Source: Pyrocephalus nanus (taxonomy: Eukaryota; Chordata; Aves; Passeriformes; Tyrannidae). Taken from it: a DNA stretch of 64,000 bases. Below, one piece after another: positions 10,550 to 23,389 of the stretch. The notes below the pieces were generated by a model. It saw nothing but the letters and a program-made list of their open reading frames with translations, made no database searches and was not told where the DNA came from. Numbering within the stretch: position 1 is the stretch's first letter; the number at the start of each line of letters is the position of its first letter. Where the stretch lies: assembly GCA_038380795.1 (NCBI GenBank), contig CM076266.1, positions 10,996,001 to 11,060,000 of the forward strand, written 5' to 3'. The translations under genes and the position numbers were made by a program.

Positions 10550-13500
10550 TGTATGCATTCTTCACCTTCCTATTTGATGTTCCATACAGAACCTGAAAAT
10601 TAGAACTTTATAAGATAAATGTTACTAACCTGTGTACATCATCATTTAGTGGTCAAAATACTGTTCAAGAATATACTGAAAAAAGCAGAATTGAAGTGCA
10701 TATGGGGAAGGATAAAAATCTTACTGCTGTTAGTCTGTTAATGATAAGAGAAAGAAGTGATTTCTTTGTGAATGCTACAAAATGAAAAGATCAGATATTA
10801 CAGTAATTCTTACCTAACTGAATAGTCATACTTGATAAATTTCCTCTTTTTGCAATCAAGTGCACACTTAACTTTAACGAGGTATTTTGCACATCAGTTT
10901 CACCGAAACTAAAGTGAAAGTAGCAATGAACTTAAAGGGACTAACAATATGCATGAAGCCAGACATTTGTATTTAGTTGTATAGATTCAAGGAGTAAAAT
11001 ATTACGGGGATAAGAATCAAGTAATAGACTGAAATAAAAAACTAATAAAAAGGCTCCCAGTGAAGCAGTGAGGGTCATCGAACATAAAATATTAAATAAA
11101 ATCAGAAAACATGAATAAAGAACAGAGGTAAGTAACAAGCAGAATACAGAAAAAGGAAGTTTCAGTGAAGTACAGCTGAGGCATTTCTTGCAGAGGTATG
11201 CAGAAGGAATGCAGTCTGTGTCCTGTTCCAGATCATACTGCCAGTGCTACATAGCCTGGTAAATCTCACATTGTTCCGCTCTACACATGACAGAGCTTTC
11301 CCAGTGTTTCAGTGTCAGCACCTTAGGGTTAGGACTGGTAATAAACCTTGTTCTTAGTTGTCCACTTTATTGTATCAACCTCAAACCACTGTAAATCACC
11401 AGGTAGGACAGTCCTGAATTCCATCTCAAGTCACTACAAGTGCCGCAAAGACCATGGATGCTGATATAGCTTACCAGATGTTTGCTTGTTGAAACTCACA
11501 GCTTGTCTACAGTGAAGTAAACAGAGATATCTGAGTACATAACAAATAGCAAGGCTACCTGAGGTCTTCATTCCCTCCTCACAGAGTTCTCTAGTTTATG
11601 TCTTCTCGCACTTTCTTCCACCCAAATACGAAAGAGGTGACAAGCTGGAGCCCACAAGATTCTGTGTAGAACTGTGCTCAGTTCCATGACTGGTTTAGCA
11701 GATAAGTCAGAAGAAAGGAATACTGACAATGCTTTTTCATGTGTCTTCTCTGCAGCAAAGAAGAACATTATTGCTTTTTTAAATTCATTTATTTGTTTGC
11801 TGAAGACAGGACGCAACCATGAATACGGTAAAATATGTAACCCAGTATAGGAAGAAAAGTTTAGTACAATTTTAAGCTCTGAAAAAAAAAAAGAAAATGT
11901 AGCCAAAAATATTTTTTTTTATTATTATTATTTATTTATTTTTATTTTATTTTTTTTTCAGGGGAGTAATCCTTCAAAATAATCCAATTAGTTATTTTTA
12001 AATTCCTTTCTTTTGCTTTTTTCCTCATCCTTTACCTTTTTTTTCCCATTTAAATAATGTAATTACCATAGATTGAAACACTTTTGAAGGGCTCAATCCA
12101 CAATTTTGCACAACTTATTTAATTACCTTTTGATCATATTTCTTTGCAGATCCCTGATAAGCAAGAGGTAACTGTTTACCAAAGAAGGATGTTCTCCATG
12201 ACAAAGGACATAGGAAGACATTTGTCTGACCTTTTAGAGGACCATTCAAAGTCTGGTCTCACACAAAGCACTTTCAAGAAGGACTCCAATACAAATAGTC
12301 ACAAAAAAATTCATTTTCATTTCATGTAGAACACCATCTTAGTAACTGAAAATCAATTTTATCAGTGTTTACTGTATACACTGTGATACGAGAGTGTTGG
12401 CTTATGACTGTTGAGATTAGGAAAGGTAAAAGGCAAAATTATTCAGCAAATCAGCATGGATCCTCTGGCATCAGTACTCCCAGTGAAATCAAGTGTTGCT
12501 TTTCCTGTCACATAAACATACACACAGATATCAAATATGCCAAAGATGTTTCTGTAAAGTTCTGAAATCCACATAAACTCTTTTGACCTGAGAGCAGAAC
12601 AAACTACATTATGGGAAATGTAGAAGAATAAAAATTAACAATTTGAGAAGTAAGGACAGGCATATTTTTGCGTATTTTTCTATCAAAAAAAACTTGGACA
12701 TGAGGAAAGTGATGAGGGACAATTCATAGACACAAACACATCTCATCTCTCTTTTCAAGTAAAAAGAAATGTCATCTGAGCTCAGCCTCTGTGCACCTGA
12801 CTGAAAATGCTGTGAATGGCAGCTGGGTAAAACTGAAGGGATTTGATGTGCAGTGAGGACCAGGCAGTTTTGAATCCTGTTAGCCTTAAACAACCTATAA
12901 CCAGGTATATCAGTGAAATAGTAGCACTTTTCACATTTAAGTTAAAGACACCCAGTTTGCTCTGACTGTGATAAGAAAAAGCAGAAGCTCCATCACATGG
13001 CTTGCAACCTACTTCCTCAAGTCCTACAAGGTGGATCACTTTGAGTTAAAGGGTGAATAATTGTGTGGGACTATAACAACAATGCAGAAAAGGAATCATG
13101 CAAAGGAGGTTACTGCTTAAATATAATTACAGAATTATTAAAATGCAAGTTCTAGATGGAAATTGCCATAACCATTATTTTACTGAGGTTCCCAGAATAC
13201 ACTCAGAGGAATCAGAGCATTGATACGACAGGCTGGAAGGCTTCTTATTATGCAAAAGGTCAAAGTTTCCCTTAGATTATGTCTACTCTGTGAGTCATTG
13301 ACTTTTATAGACTGAGGTGTTTAGAAAAAAGTCTCATGAAATTTATGGCAGCATAATGTTCTGGTTATAGTCTGTAACCTTATTTTAAAAGAAAATATAG
13401 CTCATTAAGTATAATATTCAGACTATATCATATATTATTGTTTTTCATTTAAATGGTACCATAAATGTGCACTGGGCTTTAGAGCCTGGTTTGAAAAATT

Positions 13501-14880
13501 GCCATGAAAAATTTATACCTTAAGGACTTGCTCCTTGAAATACCTATTCAAGCGACTAACGCAACTGGAAGTTTGACAGATTTTAAAGGACTTCTCATAC
13601 AAGTAAGGACTTTAAGGGTTCACATCCTACATCTTTAGGAGTTGCTGAGGGACAGTATATAGTGGTGAAGAAAAGGTTTTTATTTTGTCAGTGTTTTAAC
13701 TTGTTGATGCCTTTGAATAAGTCACAGCATCCTGCTTTCCCAAAGCTTTTCCAGCTTTCAGCTCTCAGACCCTTCTCATCTCATTTCTCCTCTAAGAATC
13801 ACACTCTGTCTGAGGATCTTATCTCCATTTTCTTCACATCATTTTCTTGATATCCTTTCGTGGTTTAGTCTGTTTCTTCATATCTCCTACATTCTTATTT
13901 GTGAGCTCCTTCCATCTATACAACTCAGCTTCTCATTTTACCTCTCTGAAATCTCCACCTGAAGGTCTCATTGCTTAAACATTGCATGCTCAGCCTGGAA
14001 ATCTTCTGAAAACCAAACACTAAACACAGCAAATACAAGCAACTATCACATCTTTTCCGTTTTTCAGTAAAGAAGGTTTTTGAGAAATACACAAATGAAA
14101 ATGATGTAGGGCCTGATCAGAAACATTTTCAGTCCAAACTCAGGCCTTTTTCTGCAGTATTTATGCAACCACTTCAAAGAGAGTTTCATAAGAAATAAGC
14201 ATTAACCTTATAGTGAATATTTTCACTGCTCAGCACAGAAAAATAATTTGGCTTTATGACTAAAGCTGAATACAATCAGTCAAAAATAAAATAATGAAAT
14301 AAAAGTTCCTTACCTGTCACTTAGCCAATCAATTTTGAAAAAAAAATGGTTTTATATGTCTGAGCCTGAATCTGTGCACTTTAGGGCAGTTTTAAAGGAT
14401 TCTAAGTGTGCATCAGCCACTGTAGTACAAATGCTTTGTCTGGATTTTCACAACTAATTTTTTTAGTATTAAAGTACTAAGGCAGTTTAAGTATATTTGT
14501 GCAAATCACCGGGGGGATTATTCTGAGCAATTTAATGTACTGAAAATTAAATGATTTGCAATCATGTGGCTGCAGTTATAATGATGACACATTTTCCTTT
14601 CTTCCTCTTTTTTTTTTTTTTTTTTAAGAAGCAAATAAGATATTACCTTTGTTACGGGAATCAGGAAAAGAGAATTCAAAGCATGTTATACTTTTTTAAG
14701 AAAGTGAACACAGCCCGTAGCTTATTGGTCTTAGAATAACTCTACTACAAGAGTAACTTTTCCTTCTTATTTAATGTGCCACTAATATTAAAGAGTTAAG
14801 GATGTAATTTTACACCTTTTTCTTTATTCTTACTTTTAAAGCTCAACAAACAATTATATATTTGCATAATTCAATTAGAG
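10550..14880. other. AT-rich desert with simple AT repeats
   Basis: No gene was recognised. It holds an A/T-rich low-complexity tract at about 11909-11960 built from ATT and TTTA words, and a T18 run at 14608-14625. A plus-strand acceptor-like site with a 59-codon open stretch at 12150-12329 is discussed as a finding. The other open frames show no recognisable domain. Confidence 0.45.
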
Positions 14881-14889
14881 TTTTAAAAA

Positions 14890-15145
14890 AACATCTGCTT
14901 GGAAAGACACTCACCTGGCCCTGAAGCTAAAGCATTATGTGCCAAGCATCTCCAATCCCCACCGATTAACAATACCATATTCCAAATTTATAGGGTCTAT
15001 TACAAGCCATCTGAAGAGCAGCCACTGTGCCAAATCTCCCTCACCCCCTCTCCAGGGAATCCCTTTTCAGATGCTCTTTTCACATCCAGTAAACAACACT
15101 TTATGTCTTTTGCACAGATAGCAGATAATTACCATATGGTTTAAA
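14890..15145. promoter_or_regulatory. Weak candidate CNE
   Basis: A roughly 250-bp block, more GC-rich than its neighbours, is open in two plus-strand frames (14899-15144 and 14939-15121). It contains CACCTGGCC, CCGATTAACAAT and GATAATTACCATATGG. Neither peptide resembles a known family. It is listed as a possible regulatory block, with low confidence. Confidence 0.25.
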
Positions 15146-15149
15146 ACAT

Positions 15150-17990
15150 GCTTGCTTCATTCACTTTCCCACTGTAAACTTCCTTCATTATGACAGCTAA
15201 GGAGCATCTAGGGAGGTAAACTATAATTTAGCCATCTATAGGCTTAGTGGTTTAAAAGGTCAGTGTCTATCACAACAAAGTTAGAAGTAAGTGTAAGCGA
15301 CTTTGCAAGAAGTAATTTTTTATTCCAGCAGGACTGAAGAGAGAAACTGATGCAGGTGCAGGAATCAGAACCCTACACATATTGCACTGAGCACCAGTCT
15401 ATCTTCCTATTGCAGCCAGCGCAGTTGCAAATGCATGCTCAGGAACAGTGAAGCAGAACAGCTAACAAAGATTCGGGAAGATAAGGAGCTAAAAGTGGCC
15501 TCTTTGCTGGTTCCCTTGCTGTTTCCCTGCCTCGTTGTTCACTGCATAGTACGGGGCTACAGCTGGGAAAAAGAAACTGGACCGAGTCTTTGCATAGTAA
15601 CTATACAAGAATGTGACCCTTCAAATCCTGCCTGTCAACACCCTGGGTGAGAAGAAGGACTCTCAGATCTCATGCACATAATACAGCAGACAAGAGTTGA
15701 ATCTCAAAAGGGATAAGTAAATCAGATTCCAAGAGATCTGTCAGAGTCTCAGGGAAGCTCAGAGGCTGCGTTCCTGGGGAGCTGTTTTACAGGAAAGCTA
15801 ATTGTGATTTCTCCCAAGCTGAATGATCAGTTTCAACAGACTCTCTCTCTATTGTGGTTGCTTAATCTGCTCCAAACTGAAAGGGTGATTCACAAATGCT
15901 TGAGCACTTTTGCCCCCTCCAAGATTAATTCTTTGTGACCTGGCTATTTACTTAGGAGTGCAGGCAACAGACAAACCCAAAGGGAAAAAAGCTTCCAGTA
16001 TGTTGAATCCTTTTGATACAACTTCTATTCCACGGCTCCTGGAACACAAAAGCCTCAAGGACAAGCAGGGGAGAAGAGGATCCTGATTCCTGTTGAATTT
16101 TATGCCATGAGTTTTCTAAGAAGCATTTTTTAACCATCATCATCACTATTTCCTTAAAATGTAATTTCATTTTATCTTTTTTTTTTTTTTTTTTTTTGCT
16201 AATGATATCCTGATTATTGGTTGTGGTGGGAAAAAAGTTTTCATGTATATGTGAAGTGCTAAGTACTAGATTTTAATGAACCTGACATTAGTAAAGACCT
16301 GATCCCAGTCATTCCCATTTTATACAAGCCTAGTAATACCAGCGAAACCAGCTGATGATTTTGAATAGTTTCCTTTCAGGTATTTTGATGATCACTTTTA
16401 TTACCACTTCTGTTTAACTCCTTTTCCTTCCTTATCCATTACCATTTCATGCTGTAACAAAGCAAACAGCCTTCTAGGAAGAAACAGACAACAATGTCAA
16501 GGACTAACATAAAGAGATACTCAGCATCTCATATGAAGAGCCATAAGATTCAGAATTTGGGTTATGACTCCCTCACAGTCTGGATGCACTTGATATATAC
16601 AGTGAATTCAGGCTATCCAAAGAGGATAAGATCTCATCTGTGCCTAGATAAATGGAAATATGGTAAATTAAACAAGCACAAAAGTGGTAGAAGTGATAAA
16701 AGAAGACAGAGGACTAGAATAGCTTAATTTATACCAGTAAGAGGGAGGCCAAGGCAGGTCAATGTCCATAATGTCGAATTCTGGGCAGGCAAAGGGGCAA
16801 AGACAGTGACAAAGTGGAGCAGTCAGAGCAGTGCAGCTGCTGCAAAGGCGAGTCCAGTGATAACACTAACTAATAGTTAATAATGTATTTCAAAGACAGA
16901 AATGAGAATGATGATTCACTTGTTATAGGCATGTCATCCATCAGTGGAAATTGCCCTCTGCAGTGGACATGCTCTCAGCATTTCATCTGCTCCTATTGCT
17001 TAGCTTGTGGAGGGAAGAGGGGCAAGAAATGACCATCAGGGAGCTGATTCAGTACTCTAAAAAGGAAAAGAAACAGCTTTTTGAATGAGAAAAAATAAAA
17101 TATGGTATCTGTCTGTATTGCCTGTAGGCTAAAGCACCACAATACAGTAACTGAGAGTCAACTTCCCAAGAAATCTCTGTACTTGGCAAGAGGGTCCCAA
17201 CATTTTAAAAGCCCTATTGCAAAACTGCTCATTTTCCATTTGCCTGGGCCACTTTGTTCTCCATCAATCTAGAAGGGCTTTCCAGGACTCTTATATGGGT
17301 CACAGGACAAGGACAGAGGACATTAGGGGCTCATGTCTCATACTAAATGTTGTGAGTGATGCTCAGATGCCTTGTGGAGAAGAATCGTTCCAAAGGTGTG
17401 GTGCTATGTAAAACTGTTAGTGTGGAGATGGGAAATAGAAGCAGAAAGAATGAGTAAGAAATAAGAAAAAAAAGTTATCTCAACCATAAACTAGTTAGTG
17501 ATGACCAGCCTGGCAGGTTTTGTAAGCCTGAATTAATTTGAATTAAGTCTGTGGAGAACTGACTCACATTTCATTTCCAAATGAAAGTGACAAGGTTTTT
17601 CATCTACTGAGTGCACGCATCCAGAATGCATCAGATCTAAGAGACAAGCTCCATGAAAACTGACAATTTTTGTAGTCACAGATATCAGCTTTAAGTTTTT
17701 CAAGCCTTAATTTTATTTATTTATTTATTTATTTCTTTATTTAATGCTCTCTGAGCTTTCACAGAAGCTAGCTTAAGTTTTTATTGAATATGGCAAGAAG
17801 AAACAATGGCATATTGTTTCCATGTCATTAAACTTTGCAGGTTTGATACCTAACAAAATATTTTTTACTGGATACTCGCTGCCTGTGATGTCATTTTAAA
17901 TCATTAAGGCCTTAACAAAGTTCTTCAAATAATTGATTTAAGGGTGTATTAGACACAGCCAGGACCAAAAGATGCAAGCATACGAAAAAA
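15150..17990. other. Unique AT-rich DNA with simple repeats
   Basis: No gene was recognised. A T21 run lies at 16177-16197 and a (TTTA)n microsatellite at about 17709-17743. Short chance ORFs occur on both strands. Confidence 0.5.
17709..17743. repeat. (TTTA)n microsatellite
   Basis: About eight tetranucleotide units, with one C interruption near the right end, read directly from the sequence. Confidence 0.85.
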
Positions 17991-17999
17991 TATATGAGG

Positions 18000-18240
18000 C
18001 CTTCGACAACAGTGAAATTAAATTAATAGTAAAATTGGATTGAGTTAATCAATTGAGTAAAATGATGGGAAGGTTGCATAAGAGAGTTGAATTAAAGCAC
18101 TTTCTCAGCAATCAGTTTCTGCAGTGCAGCTGCTACACGTTTGTGTAATAACAGAGTTGATGAGCAGCTAATTTGTATGAAGCTGAAAGCGAGTTAAATG
18201 TTGTTTGGGTTATAACAGGAGTCTGCAGCTAATGCACAAA
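18000..18240. promoter_or_regulatory. Candidate CNE with HNF1-like and E-box motifs
   Basis: The block contains AAATTAAATTAATAG, GTTAATCAATTG at 18044-18055 (resembling an HNF1 half-palindrome or a POU/homeodomain site), the E-box palindrome GCAGCTGC at 18126-18133, and GCAGCTAATTTGTATG near 18164. No ORF is present. The call rests on motif clustering only. Confidence 0.35.
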
Positions 18241-18244
18241 GTGT

Positions 18245-21200
18245 CTCCATTGGTTTACTGCATTGTTAGAACTTCTCAAATCTATTAATGATGGTTTTGA
18301 CACAGCAGTATGTGGCCATAGTAGTGGAAAGTAGTGGCATAGTAATGGCATAGTAGTAGAAAGCTGAGAGGTCACATTTCCTTTCTGCAACCTTGGGCTT
18401 TTCCTACAGTTTCTTTGGAAAGAGCACAATCAGGTGGGCTTACAACACTGTGTCAAACCTCTCTCACTTTCCTCCATCACCCAAGGCAGCGACACTGCCC
18501 CTGGCAGTGCAGGAATGGCTGAGTAAATTCAACAAGGCACTGAAAGATGCCATCATTTGCTTTAGTTTGATGATGTTTTTCCGGGGCTTCATGCAGCACT
18601 ACCTGCAGCACACAGGCCAGCTCTGTGCCCAGGAAAGAGTCTATTTTTATCATCTGTGTAAATGGGCTACATGTGCTACATCCCACATTCAATGTGGTGG
18701 ATGTTAATCCACTGCCATGGCTGTCACTGCAGTCACAGATGGGCTCCAGTTAGTTTTAAACTAGTTATCACAGGTGGCAGCACAAGTCTTTGGAGAAGAA
18801 CAGAGCTCAGGCACAACAAAACAACCAAACAAAAAAGGGTAAATCAGCCTCTGTCAGAGCATTGTGTTACCAGGGCTGTGCAACCAGGAATACTCAAAAA
18901 AACCCCAAAAACCAAACAGCTCCTGTTGGATACATCTGTATAAGCTGCAGGTGCTGCACGAAACAAGGGTGCAGACATAATCTTAGCTTGGATGGAGTAG
19001 AGCGAAGAGCTTGTTTTCTCAGCTGAAAACATACAGATTTGATAAAAGCAACTCTACTTACAAATATTGAAATATCTGTAACAGTTGAGTTAAAACTTTT
19101 AAATTTTGCACTACGCTTATAAATGGCAAATAAAAATTTTATTTTTCATGCCACATTTTGTTTCAGTCAGTAACAAGGACACTCTTTCTTGACAGAAACA
19201 TATTTTTCCAGTTTTTCAATTCACCATAAATGTCAAAATGCGTTCCTTAAAAAGAAAACACATTTCCCCCAAAATTTGAAAGCATAAATGGACTAAAAGT
19301 AATTATAAGCTATGATTTATAAGTAATAATGAATAAATCCAGTTTCTACCTTTTGAATATTTCAGCATAGGAAATACTATACTTTTCAACAGAAAAAGTT
19401 TAAAAATGTTTAATTAGATGAACATGGGATCTATAAATTAATATGTGTGTCCATAAGCCCCAGTGCAACACAGCTTGTTGGAATATACATATTTTAAGTC
19501 AACAGTGTACCACTTCTTTTAATGGGTGTATGCATGCAGTTAGATAAGAATAAAGCACATTATGGCACCTATGGATGCATAGTTGGTCATAGTCAACTGT
19601 TTGCATCTCATTTAAACTTTTTGGCAGTAACAAAATGCTTATTCCAGTCTAATGGATTTGAAAAAATAATGTCAAGGTAAGGGGAACATGTAATCAGCAA
19701 TGGAAACGCACTGATCAGCCAGGCTACAAGGATAATTGGATACAAGGCCATGTACAGGAGACCAGGTCCCCTGACACTGCAAGCTGCAGACTCTGAGCTG
19801 CTCTTGCTCCACGGGAAAATGACTTCTTTGGGCCTTGCCAGCTGAATGGATTGCAAAACTCTGGAGTTGACATAAAAAAGAGAAATAGACGTATTATTTT
19901 TTTCCTCACTCACTATGTTGTGGTATTAAATAACAGGAATCATGAGAGCAGTAACTTTAGAAGTAAATAAGATTTTGCCTGTGAGTATATGCAAACCCAG
20001 TACATGGTAGCGTAATAGTAATTAATAGCAAAACATGGTAAAACAGTGAAGTAAAAAAAAAAAAAAAAAAAGTTTAAATCTCAATGGTAAAACTAGAGTT
20101 AGAGCTTCTTGTTACAATTATGGGTAACCACAGCACTGATATAAATCAATACAATCTACTGACTCCACTGGGATTAATTTTCCTCTGTGATCTCTTCAGT
20201 TCCTCCCCTAAAACCTCATGGCCCCAAGAACAATGCAACAGAAGCAGCTGTCTTCACTGCCCATGAAACCCATCCAAGGCTGGGGCTGGCACTGGAGCAG
20301 AAGGACGGAGCTGCTTCAGTGTGGGGTGTCCTGCAGCTCCCAAAGGATGCTGGTGCATGGGGAGACCTCCTTCCCCTACACCTGGGTTTCTGTGGTGGCA
20401 TCTGGGGCACCACATGGCGGGGGAAATAAGGTTCCCCCCCCAGGAGGGCCATGGTGGAAGGCCCTGGAGAGTGGATATCTCAGATCAAACCTGAACAGCC
20501 CCAATGTGCTGGCTTCAGCTTGCAGGTGAAAGGAGAGGTGTTTAGAATGTGACCTCTATTGCTTATTTTTTTGTGTGCTGCATGTGAAGCATTTGAGTTG
20601 TTCTGAACAAATGCTTTGCTGGTAAATAAAGAATTGAACAGTTAATTATAGGTGTTACTCATCATTATAGCTTTATCAAAGGTAATTTTTAGGGAAAGTC
20701 TGGATCTTGCAAATAATTGCAACAACCTACCTTTCAGTGAGCACATTATCTTAAGCAAGACTATGCATAAATTAAATTACACGTGTTCTAAAGGATTGGA
20801 CAGATTCATGCCCACCGGTGGCCACTGAATGCAGCTGTTCAGGTGTAACTTCTGGCTCTGGCATTCCCACAACCTTCCTGCTTTAAACATGCCAAAGGAG
20901 AAGTTTTTCTACATACCTTGTACAGTGCTTAACCCCTTCCTAAACATGTGATCTGCTGCCAGTTGCTGTTAGAGACTGGAAGCCGGCTGACTCCCAGTTC
21001 TGAGCTAACACAGCAAGCATTGTTCTGGGCTGCAGAATCTTAAATTCCAAACCCCAAATCAATGGCCAAAGAATGAGCAAAGAAAATATTTTAATTGAGA
21101 TTTCACAGTTAAGGGTGTTTGGTAATCCTGACACTTCCAATTTCCACCAATTTGAACCATAAAGACCCACAATTGCATTTGTATAAGAAAGTTTTCATAT

Positions 21201-21815
21201 TGACAGCTCAGAATTTTTGGGCCAAATTAAATGAGATAGATTTGTTTCTTGTACCATTTCTAGTCAATTATGAACATTTATTGCAAGGTGCCAGGCAGTA
21301 ATGATCACTGTGTAATACAGAAACTACAGACAGGTAGGCATATGGTCTCAATAATCCAAGATCTGTATCCACATAAAAGTGTCCTTGCTTGAATTCAGCC
21401 TCAAGGCTTAAACATTCCCTTGAACTAAAATATCTACTCTGTTATTTACTGCATTACTTAAATAAACTGCTTCCCTATATTTAGAGAGCCTCATAAATGG
21501 CATACTTTGTTGTGCAATGTACTAGCTTGTATGCCAAATCATACATCACTACGCTTTACCAGATGTCAGAATTTAAAGCAGATCGCAGCTCCTTCTTCGT
21601 TTGAAGACAGAAGGGAGACTTGCAGCTCATGCCACAGCAAGCTGAGCTACTACTTATTCTGATTCATTTCACCATGAGTGCATCAACCTGTTGGTTTAAA
21701 ACTTCAGTTATCTGAGCTGAGATCTTTAGGGTTTTGATCCTCATCCTCTCTCCTGAGTTTTTTTTTTTAAATTATTATTTCCAAAATAGAGGCTTCATTG
21801 TCACCTGTTCTTTAA
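18245..21815. other. Unique DNA, patchily GC-richer
   Basis: A small duplicated phrase lies at about 18313-18362 (variants of GGCATAGTAATGGCATAGTA). An A19 run lies at 20053-20071. A GC-richer patch at about 20205-20530 has open frames on both strands but no protein or repeat I recognise; it could be an old unclassified transposon piece. The rest is AT-rich and shows nothing. Confidence 0.4.
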
Positions 21816-22132
21816 AGATAATTGTAGTGGGTTTCTGTGCCTGGGTTTTGGTAGCAGGGGTGGGGGCTACAGGAGTGGCTTCTGTTAGAAGCTGCTGGAA
21901 GCTTCCCCTGTCCCGTGGAGCCAATGTCAAACGGCTCCAGGATGACTTCCTGCCACTGGCCAAGGCCAAGCCATTCAGGAGCAACAGTAACACCTCTGTG
22001 ATACCATATTTAGGAACAGAAGATTGTTGAGTAGAAAGAATTCCAGCCAGGGAAGAGCGGAGTGAGAACATGTGAACAACAATGCAGACACCAAAGTCAG
22101 TGCAGAAGGAGGGGCAGGAGATGCTCCAGGCC

Positions 22133-22324
22133 CTGCAGCCCGTGGTGCAGCCCATGGTGGGGCAGCTGTGCCCCTGCAGCCCATGGGGGACCACTGGGGT
22201 GAAGAGACCCCCCTGCAGCCCATGGAGGAGCCCGGGCTGGAGCAGGTGGTTATCCAAAGGAGGCTGTGACCCTGTGGGAGGCCCAGGATGGAGCAGGGTC
22301 CTGCTGAGGACCTGCAGCCCATGG
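22133..22324 (+). repeat. CTGCAGCCC(A/G)TGG motif repeated four times inside the LTR
   Basis: Copies start at 22133, 22174, 22213 and 22312, with spacing of 41, 39 and 99 bp. They lie in the expanded GC-rich centre of the solo LTR and suggest that the middle grew by internal duplication. Confidence 0.7.
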
Positions 22325-22619
22325 AGAGGAAAGCCCACATTGGAGCAGTTTTTTCCTGGGTAGGACTTGTGGCCCTGTGGGGGACCCACACAGGTACAGC
22401 TCATCTCTGAAGGACTGCAACCCACAGAGGAGTGACCCACGGGACAGCAGTCTGGGATGAACTGCTACCTAAGGGATGGACTCACACTGGAGAGGTCCAT
22501 CAAGGACTATCTCCCGTGGGAGGGACCCCACGGGAGCAGGGGAAGGACTCCTCTCCCTGAGCAGCGGCAGAAACAACAACTGACTGTAATCCCCATTCCT
22601 GTCCCCCTGCACTGCTGCC

Positions 22620-22665
22620 GGGGGGGGAAGGGGGGGGGGAGGGGGAGGGAGGAGGAAGAACATGG
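22620..22665 (+). repeat. G-rich tract with G-quadruplex potential
   Basis: Several runs of four or more G separated by one or two A bases lie inside the 3' part of the LTR. The pattern fits a G-quadruplex on the plus strand and is read directly from the sequence. Confidence 0.7.
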
Positions 22666-23004
22666 AATGAAGGAGGGGTGGGGGAAGGTGTTTTTTAAGA
22701 CTATTTTATTTCTCACTCTTTGGCTCTTATCCTGTTAGTAATAAATTTAAGTATTATCCCCACTTTAAGTCTGTTTTGTTCATGAATGTAATGAGTAAGT
22801 GACCTCTCCCAACTCTTATCTCAACTCATGAATCCTTAGGTGTGGTTTAGTGGGTACCTGGCATCCAGCCAGGGTCAACCCCTACAACAATACAACAAAT
22901 CTAGAAGTTCAAACCTCATAAGGTCTTATACAAATACACCTGGGAACAGTGGGACTTGCTCAAGCAGGTACACATTCTTCTTTTGCTAGGGCCACAGAGC
23001 TGAA

Positions 23005-23130
23005 TGTTTTACTGCTGGTGAGATCTCATGAAAGCAGAGTAGAGGGTCAGAATCACCGTCCTTGACCTGCTGGCCATGCTTCTTTGGATGCAGCCCAGGT
23101 TGTGGTTGGGCATCTCCTTGAAATCATGCA
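23005..23130 (-). mobile_element. CR1 LINE fragment, RT C-terminal region
   Basis: On the minus strand the translation reads NHNLGCIQRSMASRSRTVIL followed by TLYSAFMR. It matches the CR1 pattern of a conserved [24 protein letters not shown] block near the C-terminal end of the reverse transcriptase ORF. Only about 110-125 bp remain. It sits 120 bp beyond the solo LTR and is separate from the plus-strand CR1 tail at 23.3 kb. Confidence 0.75.
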
Positions 23131-23284
23131 TATATATTGTTATTTTAAGAATGGCCAAGCAGAGACACTGGATTAAGAGAACTCTACCAAATTCTCTGTT
23201 TCTTTTCATAAAAATAAATAAAATATTGAAAATACAATCTATGTGTGTGTAAAATAAAACAATGCCTTCAGAAGTGAGAGCAAC

Positions 23285-23382
23285 ACTTGGTGCCGTGGTC
23301 TAGTAACCACAGCGGTAGTGGATCAAGGGTTGGACTTGATGATCTCAGTGGTCCTTTCCAACACCGCTAATTCCATGATTCA
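23285..23382 (+). mobile_element. CR1 LINE 3' end fragment
   Basis: The sequence TTGGTGCCGTGGTCTAGTAA, then GGTTGGACTTGATGATCTCA, then a GGTCCTTTCCAACACC-type end and TTCCATGATTC is the CR1 3' untranslated tail in plus orientation. About 100 bp are kept, giving a severely 5'-truncated insertion. It resembles the 3' end of the minus-strand copy at 53.6 kb, so the two are probably of the same or a close subfamily. Confidence 0.8.
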
Positions 23383-23389
23383 AAACTGA

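Larger units (their letters stand above)
21823..22886 (+). mobile_element. Solo LTR, ERVL-type, long and GC-rich
   Basis: It begins TGTAGTGGGTTTCTGTGCCT and ends CAGGGTCAACCCCTACA, so the ends are TGTAG...CTACA. The flanks are ATAAT (21818-21822) and ACAAT (22887-22891), a 5-bp duplication with one mismatch. Phrases such as GAAGCTGCTGGAAGCTTCCC, CTGGCCAAGGCCAAGCCATT and GGCACCTGGCATCCAGCC equivalents match LTRs I know from songbird-type ERVL elements. A polyadenylation-like AATAAATTTAAG lies near 22740. The middle is GC-rich, with CTGCAGCCCATGG repeats and a G-rich stretch at 22620-22655. The 221-codon minus-strand open frame across it is a composition effect. No internal viral genes are attached. 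Confidence 0.8.

Noticed and set aside
11568..11906. 112-codon minus-strand frame
   Set aside because: No recognisable domain; it ends in an A/T-rich low-complexity region and has no splice context.
21775..22440. 221-codon minus-strand open frame
   Set aside because: It lies within a GC-rich solo LTR and is antisense to it. It has no domain and is explained by base composition.
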